A stretch of DNA of 64,000 nucleotides, from positions 1,054,001 to 1,118,000 of the forward strand of contig OZ244817.1 in the NCBI GenBank assembly GCA_965220305.1, in the 5' to 3' direction. The translations under genes and the position numbers were made by a program. Below are positions 9,781 to 18,663 of this stretch, piece by piece; the stretch's first letter is position 1; each line of letters opens with the position of its first letter. Origin of the DNA: G965220305 sp965220305 (GTDB lineage Bacteria; Chloroflexota; Dehalococcoidia; Lucifugimonadales; UBA3495). The notes below the pieces were generated by a model that was not told where the DNA came from, ran no database searches, and saw only the letters and a program-made list of their open reading frames with translations.

Positions 9781-11364
9781 TTGGCGCATGTACCCAAATT
9801 CCGGCCCGCCCGCAGGGTGATTCTCCTGGCGGCGGCGCTGCTGGCGGCAGCCTTAATCGCCGCCTCATTGAGCGGCGCCGCCCTGGCCCAGTCCCCGGAC
9901 ACCGACGACATTGAACTGGTCAACCAGGACCGGCAGATGGTGGAGCGGAAGAAGGAGGGCGAGTTCATCGCCCGCCCGGTCTTCAGCCGCCAGGTTGAAG
10001 TCCTCCACTACTCCATCCGCCACCCGGACACCGGCGAGTGGATTACCAACACCTACCGGGTCCAGGGCGGGGAGAAGAAGCTCTCCGAGGGCTGGGAGTA
10101 CACCTTCGAGTACCCCGCCCTGGACGAGCAGCCCGACCTGGACCCGGAACAGGGGTATCTCCTGGCTCTGGCCGTGCCCCGCACCGGCGGCGGCGAGCGC
10201 CACGTCTTCCACGCCCTGATTCCCGTCCACCAGCCCAAGGGCCTGTGGGACAAGGTGCTGGGCGCCCTGGACCCCGATCGCTGGGCCCGGGCCGCCGCCC
10301 GGTGGCTGATCCAGGGCGCCCACGGGACCCTGTGCGGCGTGGTGGAGGGGATTGCCGGGGCGGAAGTCAACGAGTGCGGCGGCAAGGCCCGGGGACTGAT
10401 GGGCGACATCCTCACCGGAACCCCTCCCAACCTGACCTACGAAAACGAGTTCGTGCGAAAGGCGTGGGGAGCGGTATGGGCCGTCACCTCCGGGGCGCTG
10501 GTGGTGATCCTGGGCTGGATGGGGCTGAGCTTCATCGTCCAGGAGCATTTGGGCCGCCACCAGTCGGGCTGGCGGGAGATGGTCCCCCGCCTGGTGCTGG
10601 GCCTCACCGCCGCCGCGTCCTCGCTGTGGTGGTGCGCCCTGGTCATCGACGTGGCCCACGCCGTCTCCAGCTTCATCGCCGCATCCCTGGAGGTCTCCCC
10701 CGGCGACCCGCTGCGCGCCCCGTTGGACCCGCTGCTGAACGCTGTAATGGCCGCCAACACCGGGCTGGCGGTGTTCATCGCCCTGCTCTACCTGGTCTTC
10801 GGATTCTTCGTCCTCTACCTGCTGGTGCAGATGATCCTGCGCCTGGCCCTGATCGACATCCTGCTGGCCCTGGCCCCCATCGCCCTGGGGCTGTGGATTC
10901 TGCCCCACACCGCCGGCTGGGGAAAGCACTGGCTGCGGCTCTTTATGACCACGGTGTTCCAGCAGGCGGTGCAGCTCATCGCCGTGGCCCTGGCCTTCGG
11001 TTTTCTCGACGAGTTCGCCGACATCACCGGGGGCGAGGCGGCCCAGGACCTGGTGTGGATGCTACTGATGGCCATCGCCTTCATGTACCTGGCCGGGCGC
11101 ATCCCGTCGATGCTGGGCAATCACGGCACCTTCGACGCCTGGCTCTACACCCTCTACTTCGGCATGTCCCTGCTCGGCTCCATGATGCGCTCCGCCCGTT
11201 CCATCGGGCTGATCGCCGGGGGCGCCGCCGGAGGTCCCGTGGGCGCGGGAGCGGCAGCCGGGGCAGGAGCGGCCAGCGCTGCCGGGGGCGCGGTGAACTC
11301 GGCGGCCCAGAACGCCACCGCCCCGGCCCAGGGCGGCCCCACCCCCCGCAGCCAGGGGCCGTAG
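9781..11364 (+). CDS. TrbL/VirB6-like conjugation channel protein with exported N-terminal domain
   Basis: Polytopic membrane protein of a type IV secretion system. The chosen start is TTG at 9781, preceded by GGAGAGG; GTG at 9772 is an alternative. A signal peptide (VILLAAALLAAALIAASLSG, then AALA) is followed by about 170 residues of exported domain. At least six hydrophobic segments follow from about residue 230 (AVWAVTSGALVVILGWMGLS, LVFGFFVLYLLVQMILRLAL). The C-terminus is Ala/Gly rich. TrbL/VirB6 proteins form the inner-membrane channel for DNA transfer. It is first in the transfer operon that continues to VirD4. An N-terminal exported domain before the channel is uncommon. Confidence 0.75.
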   Translation: MAHVPKFRPARRVILLAAALLAAALIAASLSGAALAQSPDTDDIELVNQDRQMVERKKEGEFIARPVFSRQVEVLHYSIRHPDTGEWITNTYRVQGGEKKLSEGWEYTFEYPALDEQPDLDPEQGYLLALAVPRTGGGERHVFHALIPVHQPKGLWDKVLGALDPDRWARAAARWLIQGAHGTLCGVVEGIAGAEVNECGGKARGLMGDILTGTPPNLTYENEFVRKAWGAVWAVTSGALVVILGWMGLSFIVQEHLGRHQSGWREMVPRLVLGLTAAASSLWWCALVIDVAHAVSSFIAASLEVSPGDPLRAPLDPLLNAVMAANTGLAVFIALLYLVFGFFVLYLLVQMILRLALIDILLALAPIALGLWILPHTAGWGKHWLRLFMTTVFQQAVQLIAVALAFGFLDEFADITGGEAAQDLVWMLLMAIAFMYLAGRIPSMLGNHGTFDAWLYTLYFGMSLLGSMMRSARSIGLIAGGAAGGPVGAGAAAGAGAASAAGGAVNSAAQNATAPAQGGPTPRSQGP

Positions 11365-11510
11365 CGACTGCCAACGACGACAACCGCCGGCGCGGTCCAG
11401 TCCGTGCCGGTCAACCCCACCGGAGGTGAGCCATGTGCCAGTAGGAGCGAGGAACCAATTCGACCGACAGCAGACCAACAGACCGAGATAGCGAAAGGGA
11501 GAAAGACTCT

Positions 11511-11813
11511 ATGGGAGACCTGACACAGACCATATCGAACCTGGTGGGGATACTGCTGGGACTGGTGGGCGTGGTCGGCGTGGGCTACTTCATCTACGGC
11601 GCCTACATGTACCTGACCGCCTCGGGCGCGCCCAACCAGATGGAGCGGGGCAAGGCGGCCATGATGACCGCCCTGGCGGGAATCGTGCTGGCCCTGGTGG
11701 CCTACGGCGTGGTGGAACTGGTGATGAACGCCGTCGTCGGCAACCCGGTGGACCCCAGCGTGCCCAATCCCACGGAAATCGAAGCTCCGGAAACAACCGA
11801 CGATAGCGGCTAG
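11511..11813 (+). CDS. VirB2/TrbC-like pilin-type small membrane protein
   Basis: A 100-residue protein with two hydrophobic helices (VGILLGLVGVVGVGYFIYGA and MTALAGIVLALVAYGVVELV) split by a short polar loop. That is the usual layout of VirB2/TrbC-like subunits in Gram-positive-type conjugation systems. There is a GGGAGAAAG site before the ATG. It lies between the TrbL-like gene and the PrgI-like fusion. A second protein of similar plan lies at 13475-13756. The C-terminus is acidic. Confidence 0.7.
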   Translation: MGDLTQTISNLVGILLGLVGVVGVGYFIYGAYMYLTASGAPNQMERGKAAMMTALAGIVLALVAYGVVELVMNAVVGNPVDPSVPNPTEIEAPETTDDSG

Positions 11814-11823
11814 GAGGGATGGA

Positions 11824-13410
11824 ATGAGAGAGCATGAAGTACCGACCCACGTGCAGGCCGAGGACAAGGTGCTGCTGGGGTTCACCTTCCCCCAGATCGT
11901 GGCGGTGGTGGCGGTGTGCGCCCTGGCCTACGGCGTCTACCGCTACTTCCCCCTCGGACCCTCGGAGTTCCGGCTGGGCATCGCCATCCTGCTGGGCGTG
12001 CTGGGCGTCGCCATGACCGTGGGCAAGGTGGGAGGCCGGGGGCTGCCCCTGGTGGCCGCCGACCTTTTGAAGTTCAACCTGGGGGCCAGGCGCTACGCCG
12101 GTTCCCCGGCCCAGCTGACCGTCAACGAGCCTCCGCCGCAAACCGAAGCCAAGCCCGACCCGCTGCGGCTGCTGGCCAAGAAGGCGGCGTCCGGCGTGGG
12201 GAGGGCGGTGAAGGCGGCGCGGCGCAAGGGGCGGCGTCCCTTCCGGCCCCACGGCTGGTTCGGCAAGCGCCGCAACCGGAATGTCAGCCCCGACAGTTCC
12301 AAGGCCCAGGAAACGAAGCACAGGAAACCTTGGCGTCCCTTCCTGGTGGTGGCCGCGTTGGGATTGCTGGTCGTGGTCCTGCTGCCCGACTCCGTCCTGG
12401 CCGACGACCCCGACGGCGAGGACCCCGGCTGGCGGCTGGACGAAATCTACTTCGAGCCGCCGGACCCGGTGCCGGGACGCCGCATCTTCATCGAGCGGCT
12501 CGCCGTAACCGGCGACACCGCCGCCGTCACCCTGCGGGCCTCCCACGACCTGGACCTGAAGGTGCGGGTCTACGGCGGCAGGACGGGCCGGACCCTGAAG
12601 ATGGGGGCCAACGCCAGCCTGACCGCCGGCCAGACCAGGAGCTACAACCTGTCCCTGGACGGCTCGTACCCGTCCTTCACCTTTTCGTGGAGAGACAGCC
12701 TAGGCCAGTCTGGAGCGGTGTCCCTGAAGAGCGGCCAGACTCCCTACCCGCTGCCCCAGGCCGACGGCGGGCTGTGCGACCTGGAAGTGACCTCTCTGGA
12801 GTGGACGCCGGGGCAGATCACAGGCGTCATCGCCTCCGAGTGCATCACGGAGACCCGCCAGGAGGTGGACCTGCCGGTGTACGGCGGCCACTTCAGCCAG
12901 ACGGCGCCCGCCCTGCTGGACGCCAGCGTCACCGGCATCGCGGGAACGGTGAATGTCGCCGCCGGAAGCCACCGCACTGCGGCGTCCTTTGTCGCTGGTG
13001 GTGAGACCCGTTTCCGGCTGCCCGTCGCCAACCGGCAGGCGACCCACGATCTGGAAATCACGGCGGATCTAACCGCCACGCTGGACGTGCCGCTGCCGCC
13101 CATGTTGCAGACCACCCACCACCCGGCCCGCACCGACGTGTACACCCGCCGGGTGCGGTGCAGTTGCGGCGAAAGCTCGACCACCCAGACGGTGCGGATC
13201 TACGTCCACCACCCGGAGCACGTGCGGGCCGTCGAAAATCAGCGCGCTCCCATCACCCGCACCAGGACGGAAGCCATAACCGCGACAACCAACGTCGGTG
13301 CCGACGCCCCCTACACGCCGTTGCACGTTCCCCCGCCCACACCCCCGCCGCCCCGGGCGGAGCAGACGACGGCGGGCGATTCCAACTGGTGGAGTTGGTG
13401 GCCGTGGTAG
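11824..13410 (+). CDS. PrgI/VirB3-like membrane protein fused to an exported beta-rich domain
   Basis: A 528-residue transfer protein. Residues 1-100 match the PrgI plan: EHEVPTHVQAEDKVLLGFTF, then two transmembrane helices. A basic linker (about 115-165) leads to a third hydrophobic segment (PFLVVAALGLLVVVLLPDSV, about 172-194). About 300 residues of beta-rich sequence with scattered cysteines follow (CDLEV, ECI, RRVRCSCGESS). The end is Pro-rich and closes WWSWWPW. PrgI is normally about 100-120 residues, so the exported domain is an extension specific to this system. A GGAGGGATGGA site precedes the ATG. Position before VirB4 supports the role. Confidence 0.65.
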   Translation: MREHEVPTHVQAEDKVLLGFTFPQIVAVVAVCALAYGVYRYFPLGPSEFRLGIAILLGVLGVAMTVGKVGGRGLPLVAADLLKFNLGARRYAGSPAQLTVNEPPPQTEAKPDPLRLLAKKAASGVGRAVKAARRKGRRPFRPHGWFGKRRNRNVSPDSSKAQETKHRKPWRPFLVVAALGLLVVVLLPDSVLADDPDGEDPGWRLDEIYFEPPDPVPGRRIFIERLAVTGDTAAVTLRASHDLDLKVRVYGGRTGRTLKMGANASLTAGQTRSYNLSLDGSYPSFTFSWRDSLGQSGAVSLKSGQTPYPLPQADGGLCDLEVTSLEWTPGQITGVIASECITETRQEVDLPVYGGHFSQTAPALLDASVTGIAGTVNVAAGSHRTAASFVAGGETRFRLPVANRQATHDLEITADLTATLDVPLPPMLQTTHHPARTDVYTRRVRCSCGESSTTQTVRIYVHHPEHVRAVENQRAPITRTRTEAITATTNVGADAPYTPLHVPPPTPPPPRAEQTTAGDSNWWSWWPW

Positions 13411-13474
13411 GGCGACTGGCGACCATCCTGCTGTCCTCGGTTGCGGCCCCGTATCCAGTACGGGGCAGGCTCTG

Positions 13475-13756
13475 ATGTCCATCGCCGCCGGCACGCCGGA
13501 GGACAAGCGGGCCGAGATGCTGGCCGCCTTCGACCGGGTGCTGGAAGGGATGGCCTACGCCGGGGTTGGCCTATGCTTCTTCGCCATCGTCTGGGCGGGG
13601 TTTGTGCTGATGGCCGAGGGCGCCGAGGGCGAGGGCCGGGGCCGGGCCAGGAACGCCGTGATCATGGCCGTCGTCGGCCTGGTGGTGGTGCTGCTGGCCA
13701 AGGCCATCTCGCTGTTAATCAACAGCAGGCTCGGCCCCATCCTGCCCATCCCATAG
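13475..13756 (+). CDS. Second pilin-like two-helix membrane protein
   Basis: A 93-residue protein. The ATG at 13475 was chosen because upstream in-frame sequence is Pro/Arg-rich and overlaps the previous gene. Two hydrophobic helices (MAYAGVGLCFFAIVWAGFVL and NAVIMAVVGLVVVLLAKAIS) flank an acidic/Gly loop EGAEGEGRGR. It resembles the VirB2/TrbC-like protein at 11511, with the same spacing of helices and the same gene order just upstream of a VirB-type gene. It is likely a T4SS subunit, possibly a second pilin. Confidence 0.6.
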   Translation: MSIAAGTPEDKRAEMLAAFDRVLEGMAYAGVGLCFFAIVWAGFVLMAEGAEGEGRGRARNAVIMAVVGLVVVLLAKAISLLINSRLGPILPIP

Positions 13757-13778
13757 AACGAGAAAGGAGAGGACGGAA

Positions 13779-16037
13779 ATGAAAGCGACATTGCCGAACA
13801 TCAGGAAACTGGCGGGACGCGGCAGAAAGGGACAGGCTGCCGACTCCGGCGACATCCAACAAGAACACATCGGAAACAACGAGGCAGCGGCGGAACCCAA
13901 GCCGCCGCCGCCCCTGTCCCTGTTCTTCAGGCTGTCCCACCTTGAAGAGGACGGACCGGTGCGGCTGGACAGGGTAAAGCTGGCGGTGCTGGAGGTGATG
14001 GGGCTGGAGCTGGACGAACCCAAGCTGGGGGCCTTCGCCGGTTTCCTGAACGCCCTGGACTTCCCGGTGCAGCTGCTGGTCCGCCAGCACCCGCCGGTGC
14101 TGCAAGCGTTGAGGGACAACCTGATGGCGGCCCAGCCCGAGGACCTGCCCCAGCAAACGAAGGACGCCGCCGACAGCCTGGGGCGGCTGTTGACCACCCT
14201 GGAAAACCGGGAAGGCATCCTGGACCGGCGCTTCTACGCCGTGTGCGAGCACGCAAGGGCCGACGAGCTGCGGGCGCTGCTGGTGCGGGCCGGTCTCGGT
14301 GTCTTTCCCCTGAACGGGGAGCCGCTCAAGCTGCTGCTTTTGGCCTGCGCCCTGGGCGGCTCGCCCAACGAAAGAGACGAGGACGCCGAAATGGAAGTGG
14401 AGGTGAACCGCCGGGAAATTCGCATCGGCAACCGCCTGGTCCGCTCCCTGCACCTGGGCAAGTGGCCCCGTTCGCTGGCCCCCGGCTTCCTGCAAGGGCT
14501 GATGGCCGCCGGAGCGCCCATGGACCTGTCGGTCCACCTGGGAGCGATACCGGCGGAGCAGGCGGCCCGCACCCTGGAATGGCAGAAGGTCCGCTTCGAG
14601 TCAGCGCAAAGCCTGTCCCTGAACCGGGGCCGCAGCCTGTCCCCCGAGGCGGAGATCGCCCTGGAGGACGTTTCCAGGCTCAGGGACGAGGTGCAGCGGG
14701 GAAGGGAGCGGTTGTTCCACGCCTCCCTGTCCGTCACCCTCCACGCCAAGGACCAGGACACACTGAAGGAACTGACCCAGAAGGCCCGCGCCCACTTCGC
14801 CGCCACCCTGGGCAAGCTGGACAACCTGGCCTTCCGGCAACGAGAGGGATTGCTGTCCACCCTGCCCCTGGCCCTGAACGCCGTGGCCGTGTGGCGCACC
14901 CTCGATACATCATCGCTGGCCCGGTTGTTCCCCTTTTCTCCGCCGGACCTGGACACCCGTTCCGGCACCCTCTACGGCATCGACCTGAGGGCCTGCGCCC
15001 CCATCGTCTACGACCCCTTCGACGGCACCCACCTGAACGCGAACACGGCGGTATTGGCCCGCTCCGGCTCAGGCAAATCCTTCGCCACCAAGTTGGGGGT
15101 GCTGCGGGGCGTCTGCCGGGGCGTGCGGGCCTACGTCATCGACCCGGAGGGCGAGTACGCCGACATGGCCCGCGCCGCCGGTGGGCGGGTGCTGATCCCC
15201 GGCGTCTCCGGCCAGGGCATGAACCCCTTCGTCATCGACCAGGGCGACAGTGAGGAGCTGTTGCAGCGCATCGGCAGCCTGCGCCGCCTGATCGAGGTGA
15301 TGGTGGGGGAGCGGCTCAGCGCCGAGCGGCGGTCGTCCCTGGACCACGCCCTGGCGGGCTACTACGCCGAGCATAGGGAACGCACCGGCTTCCGCGATTT
15401 CTACGCCTACCTGGAAGCCGAGGGCGGCGGCGACATCGCCCACCTGCTGCGGCCCTTCGCCACCGGCAGCCTGCGCCATCTACTTTCCGACGAGGGCGAC
15501 GACCTGCTGACCCACGAGGCCCTGGTGACGGTCTTCGACCTCCACCTGCTGGAGCCGGAGTTGAGACCGGCGGCGGCGATGGTCTGCACCGAAACGGTGT
15601 GGGCCGCAGCCGCCCAGGACCCCCGGCCCCGCCTGCTGGTGGTGGACGAGGTGTGGAGCATCATGCAGCACCCGGAGGGCGCGGCCTTCATGGTCAGCAT
15701 GGCCAAGCGCGCCCGCAAGCACCGGCTGGGGTTGCAGTTCATCACCCAGGACGTGCAGGACCTCCTCTCCGAGGATTCTTCAAGAACCATCACCGGCCAC
15801 TCCGGTCGTGCCCTCTTGCAGAACGCCGCCTTCAAGCTGCTGCTCCAGCAGGATGCCGCCGCCGTCGCCACCGTGGGCGAAGCCTTCGATTTGCCCCAGG
15901 ACCTGCAACGCTGGCTCCTGTCCTGTCCCAGGGGCGACGGGCTGCTGCTGGCCCGGGGCAACCGCTTTCCCGTGCGCATCGAGGCCACGCCGGAAGAAAC
16001 CGAGGTCATCGAGTGGCGGCCCGGCCCCAGGCATTAG
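13779..16037 (+). CDS. VirB4/TraC-type conjugation ATPase
   Basis: A 752-residue cytoplasmic ATPase that powers the type IV secretion channel. Walker A is ARSGSGKSFATK (about residues 426-437) and Walker B is LLVVDEVWSIM (about 617-627). An AKRARKHRLGLQFITQDV segment follows, typical of VirB4 (sensor-like). N-terminal residues 45-350 carry the CagE/TrbE-like region (RSLHLGKWPRSLAPGF). Length fits the family (700-850). An AAAGGAGAGG site precedes the ATG. It follows the PrgI-like and pilin-like genes and precedes VirD4, the canonical order in Gram-positive-type elements. The gene is intact. Confidence 0.92.
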   Translation: MKATLPNIRKLAGRGRKGQAADSGDIQQEHIGNNEAAAEPKPPPPLSLFFRLSHLEEDGPVRLDRVKLAVLEVMGLELDEPKLGAFAGFLNALDFPVQLLVRQHPPVLQALRDNLMAAQPEDLPQQTKDAADSLGRLLTTLENREGILDRRFYAVCEHARADELRALLVRAGLGVFPLNGEPLKLLLLACALGGSPNERDEDAEMEVEVNRREIRIGNRLVRSLHLGKWPRSLAPGFLQGLMAAGAPMDLSVHLGAIPAEQAARTLEWQKVRFESAQSLSLNRGRSLSPEAEIALEDVSRLRDEVQRGRERLFHASLSVTLHAKDQDTLKELTQKARAHFAATLGKLDNLAFRQREGLLSTLPLALNAVAVWRTLDTSSLARLFPFSPPDLDTRSGTLYGIDLRACAPIVYDPFDGTHLNANTAVLARSGSGKSFATKLGVLRGVCRGVRAYVIDPEGEYADMARAAGGRVLIPGVSGQGMNPFVIDQGDSEELLQRIGSLRRLIEVMVGERLSAERRSSLDHALAGYYAEHRERTGFRDFYAYLEAEGGGDIAHLLRPFATGSLRHLLSDEGDDLLTHEALVTVFDLHLLEPELRPAAAMVCTETVWAAAAQDPRPRLLVVDEVWSIMQHPEGAAFMVSMAKRARKHRLGLQFITQDVQDLLSEDSSRTITGHSGRALLQNAAFKLLLQQDAAAVATVGEAFDLPQDLQRWLLSCPRGDGLLLARGNRFPVRIEATPEETEVIEWRPGPRH

Positions 16038-16074
16038 CCCGAATCACCGCATCCCATAAAGAGAGGCAACCGAT

Positions 16075-18663
16075 ATGAATACGAAGGTCAAGAAACTGCT
16101 TTTCGGCGAGAAACAGAGCAAGAACCCCCCGGCGCTGCTGGCGGTGACGCCGCCCCGCGCCGGGGAGCGCACCCTGCTGGGCGTGGAGAACCTGCTCCAG
16201 TCCGTCGCCGTCCCCGAACCCTTCTCCCTGGAACTGGCCGGAGACTCAGGCGGAGTCACCCTGATGGTCCGCTGCCAGGACGACCGGGTGGTGCGCAGCC
16301 AGGTCTCCGCCCACTACCCCCAGGCCCGCATCCGGCAGGTGCCGCCCGAAGACGATCCCCTGGTGCTGGGCGAGGACGAGCAGGCCGGAACCATCGCCCT
16401 GCGGGTGGACGGACCGGAGTACGTGCCGCTGCGCACCTTCCGGGACGACGACCTGCTGGACCCGGGCTCCGACCCCCTGCTGGCAGTCATCGGTTCCCTG
16501 TCCAGCCTGCGGGACGGGGAACGCATCGTGGCCCGCCTGCTGCTGCGCTCCCTGGGTCCCGACTGGTCCCAGGCCCACCAGGCCCGGGCCCACCAGCGGG
16601 CGGTGCCGGAGAACCGAGAACCCTCCTACACCTACCAAACCAAACCTCTGCAACTGGACGGGGTGACCATGGCCGTGCTGGGCGTGGGCGCCCTGGCCGC
16701 CGTGCGGGGCTACCTGTGGGTGCAGGACGGCGAGATCTGGAAGGCCGCCCTGCTGGGCCTGGGTTCCGCGCTCGGCCTGACCGTGGCCGGCTGGGGCTGG
16801 TGGCGCTGGAAGCAAAGCGGCAGCCGGGTCTACGACCCGCTGCTGATCCGGGAGAAGGTCTCCCGCATCGCCTTCGAGGCGGAGTTGCAGCTCACCGCCG
16901 TCATCCCCGGCACGGAGCGGCTGCCCAGGATCGGCGAGTTGCTGACCCCGCTGGTGGCCGCCTACCGCCACTACGATCACCCCGCCGGGGCGGGGTTCAG
17001 CGTGGGGGACATCCAGGACCCGCCGCCCGCCGTCAGCCTGCACCCCGCCGGGCCGGGGCTGTTCGGCAAGCGCAGCGTCCTGGGTGTCCGCGAGGTGGCC
17101 GCCCTGTGGCATCCACCCGGCGAGCGGGATGAAACGCCGTTGGTGGAACGCTCCGGCTCCCGGGCGCTCTTGCCCCCGGCCAGGAGCGTCAGCGGCGGGG
17201 CGCTGGTGGGCGACACCACGGCGGGGACCGGCCAGCCCATCCGCTTCCCCGAGGACCTGCTGCGCCGCCACCACCTCTACGTGGCCCGCACCCGCATGGG
17301 CAAGTCCACCCTGATGCACCACGTCGTCACCCACAAGCTCAGAGAGAAGGCGGCGGGGCGCGACGGCGACGCCATCGTGGTCGTGGACCCCCACGCCGAC
17401 CTGGTGGCCGGAATCCTGGAGCAGGTGCCCGAAAGTTTGGTGGACAAGGTGCGGCTGATAGACCTGGCCGACGAGAGCCGCGCCCCCGGCGTCAACCTTC
17501 TGGACACCCGCGTATTCGCCGACCGGGACCGCACCGCCGACTCGGTGGTGCGGGTGGCGAAAGGGTTGTGGGAGCAGTGGGGTCCCCGGATGCAGTCCAT
17601 CCTGGAGCAGACCGTCAAGACGCTGCACGAGGCCAACGAACAGGTCGAGGCCGACCAACAGCACACCATCCTGGACGGGTTGCGCCTTTTGTCCAACGAA
17701 GCCTTCCGCGCCTCGGTGCTGGCAAAGGTAAGCGATCCCTACCTGCTGGAGTGGTGGGCGAGGGACTTCGGCGGCTGGCACCGCCAGTACCGGGCCGAGG
17801 CCCTAGCCCCGGTGCAGACCCGCCTCTCCTACTACGCATCGTCCAAAAGGGCGCGGGCCATCCTGGGCCAGCCCCGCTCCACCATCGACCTGCGGGAGAC
17901 CATCCTTGAGGGCGGCATCCTGCTGGTTTCCACCGCCCAGGGGGTGGTGGGCCGGGACGTGGCCGCATTGGTGGGCGCGTCCCTGCTCAACCTGGTGGAC
18001 TCGGTGATCCGGGAGCAGGGCGGCGTCGCCTTCTCGAAAAGGCGGGGGGCGCTGGTGGTGGTGGACGAGATGCAGTCCATGCCCGGCGTCGATTACGAGT
18101 CCATGCTCAGCGAGCTGGGCAAGTTCGGCGCGTCATTCATCCTGGCCACCCAGAGCCTGGCCAAGCTGGAGGACCTGTCCCGCACCATGCGGGACACCCT
18201 GCTGGCCAACGTGGGCTGCCTGGCCGTCTTCCAGGTGGCGGGCAGCGACGCCCGGCACCTGGTGTGGGAGCTGGGCAAGGACCGGGTGTCCGAGGATGAC
18301 ATCGTGTCCCTGGACGTGCACCACTGCTACGTGCGGGCCACCGTGGGGAAGGAGCGGATGCCCGCCTTCTCCATGATGGTGCGCCGGCCCGAGGACGGCG
18401 ACCCCGCCGTGGCCGACCGAATCCGCGCCGCCGCTGCCGCCTACACCCTTGCCACGACCGGCGTGTCCGGCCTGATGGAGGGGGACGCCAACGGCAACGA
18501 GAAGGTGAGCGAGTACCGGCGGATGCTGGCGGAAATGCAGCAGGCCAACGGCGACGGCGATGCCGGAAACGCGCAGAACGGCGGGAGTCCCGCACCGGAG
18601 GAATCGGAGCGCCGCCGGCACACCAGCCGCCGCAACGGCGCCAACCAGGAGGGCGGCGAATGA
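16075..18663 (+). CDS. VirD4/TraG-type coupling ATPase
   Basis: An 862-residue coupling protein that brings the DNA-relaxase complex to the secretion channel. Residues about 193-245 hold two hydrophobic segments. Walker A is ARTRMGKSTLMHH (about 403-415), followed by IVVVDPHADL. Walker B is LVVVDEMQSM (about 659-668). The next stretch SELGKFGASFILATQSLAKL matches the TraG/TraD C-terminal motif. An N-terminal domain of about 185 residues precedes the membrane region. Its TGA overlaps the next ATG (ATGA), so it is translationally coupled to the replication-relaxation gene. Confidence 0.9.
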   Translation: MNTKVKKLLFGEKQSKNPPALLAVTPPRAGERTLLGVENLLQSVAVPEPFSLELAGDSGGVTLMVRCQDDRVVRSQVSAHYPQARIRQVPPEDDPLVLGEDEQAGTIALRVDGPEYVPLRTFRDDDLLDPGSDPLLAVIGSLSSLRDGERIVARLLLRSLGPDWSQAHQARAHQRAVPENREPSYTYQTKPLQLDGVTMAVLGVGALAAVRGYLWVQDGEIWKAALLGLGSALGLTVAGWGWWRWKQSGSRVYDPLLIREKVSRIAFEAELQLTAVIPGTERLPRIGELLTPLVAAYRHYDHPAGAGFSVGDIQDPPPAVSLHPAGPGLFGKRSVLGVREVAALWHPPGERDETPLVERSGSRALLPPARSVSGGALVGDTTAGTGQPIRFPEDLLRRHHLYVARTRMGKSTLMHHVVTHKLREKAAGRDGDAIVVVDPHADLVAGILEQVPESLVDKVRLIDLADESRAPGVNLLDTRVFADRDRTADSVVRVAKGLWEQWGPRMQSILEQTVKTLHEANEQVEADQQHTILDGLRLLSNEAFRASVLAKVSDPYLLEWWARDFGGWHRQYRAEALAPVQTRLSYYASSKRARAILGQPRSTIDLRETILEGGILLVSTAQGVVGRDVAALVGASLLNLVDSVIREQGGVAFSKRRGALVVVDEMQSMPGVDYESMLSELGKFGASFILATQSLAKLEDLSRTMRDTLLANVGCLAVFQVAGSDARHLVWELGKDRVSEDDIVSLDVHHCYVRATVGKERMPAFSMMVRRPEDGDPAVADRIRAAAAAYTLATTGVSGLMEGDANGNEKVSEYRRMLAEMQQANGDGDAGNAQNGGSPAPEESERRRHTSRRNGANQEGGE

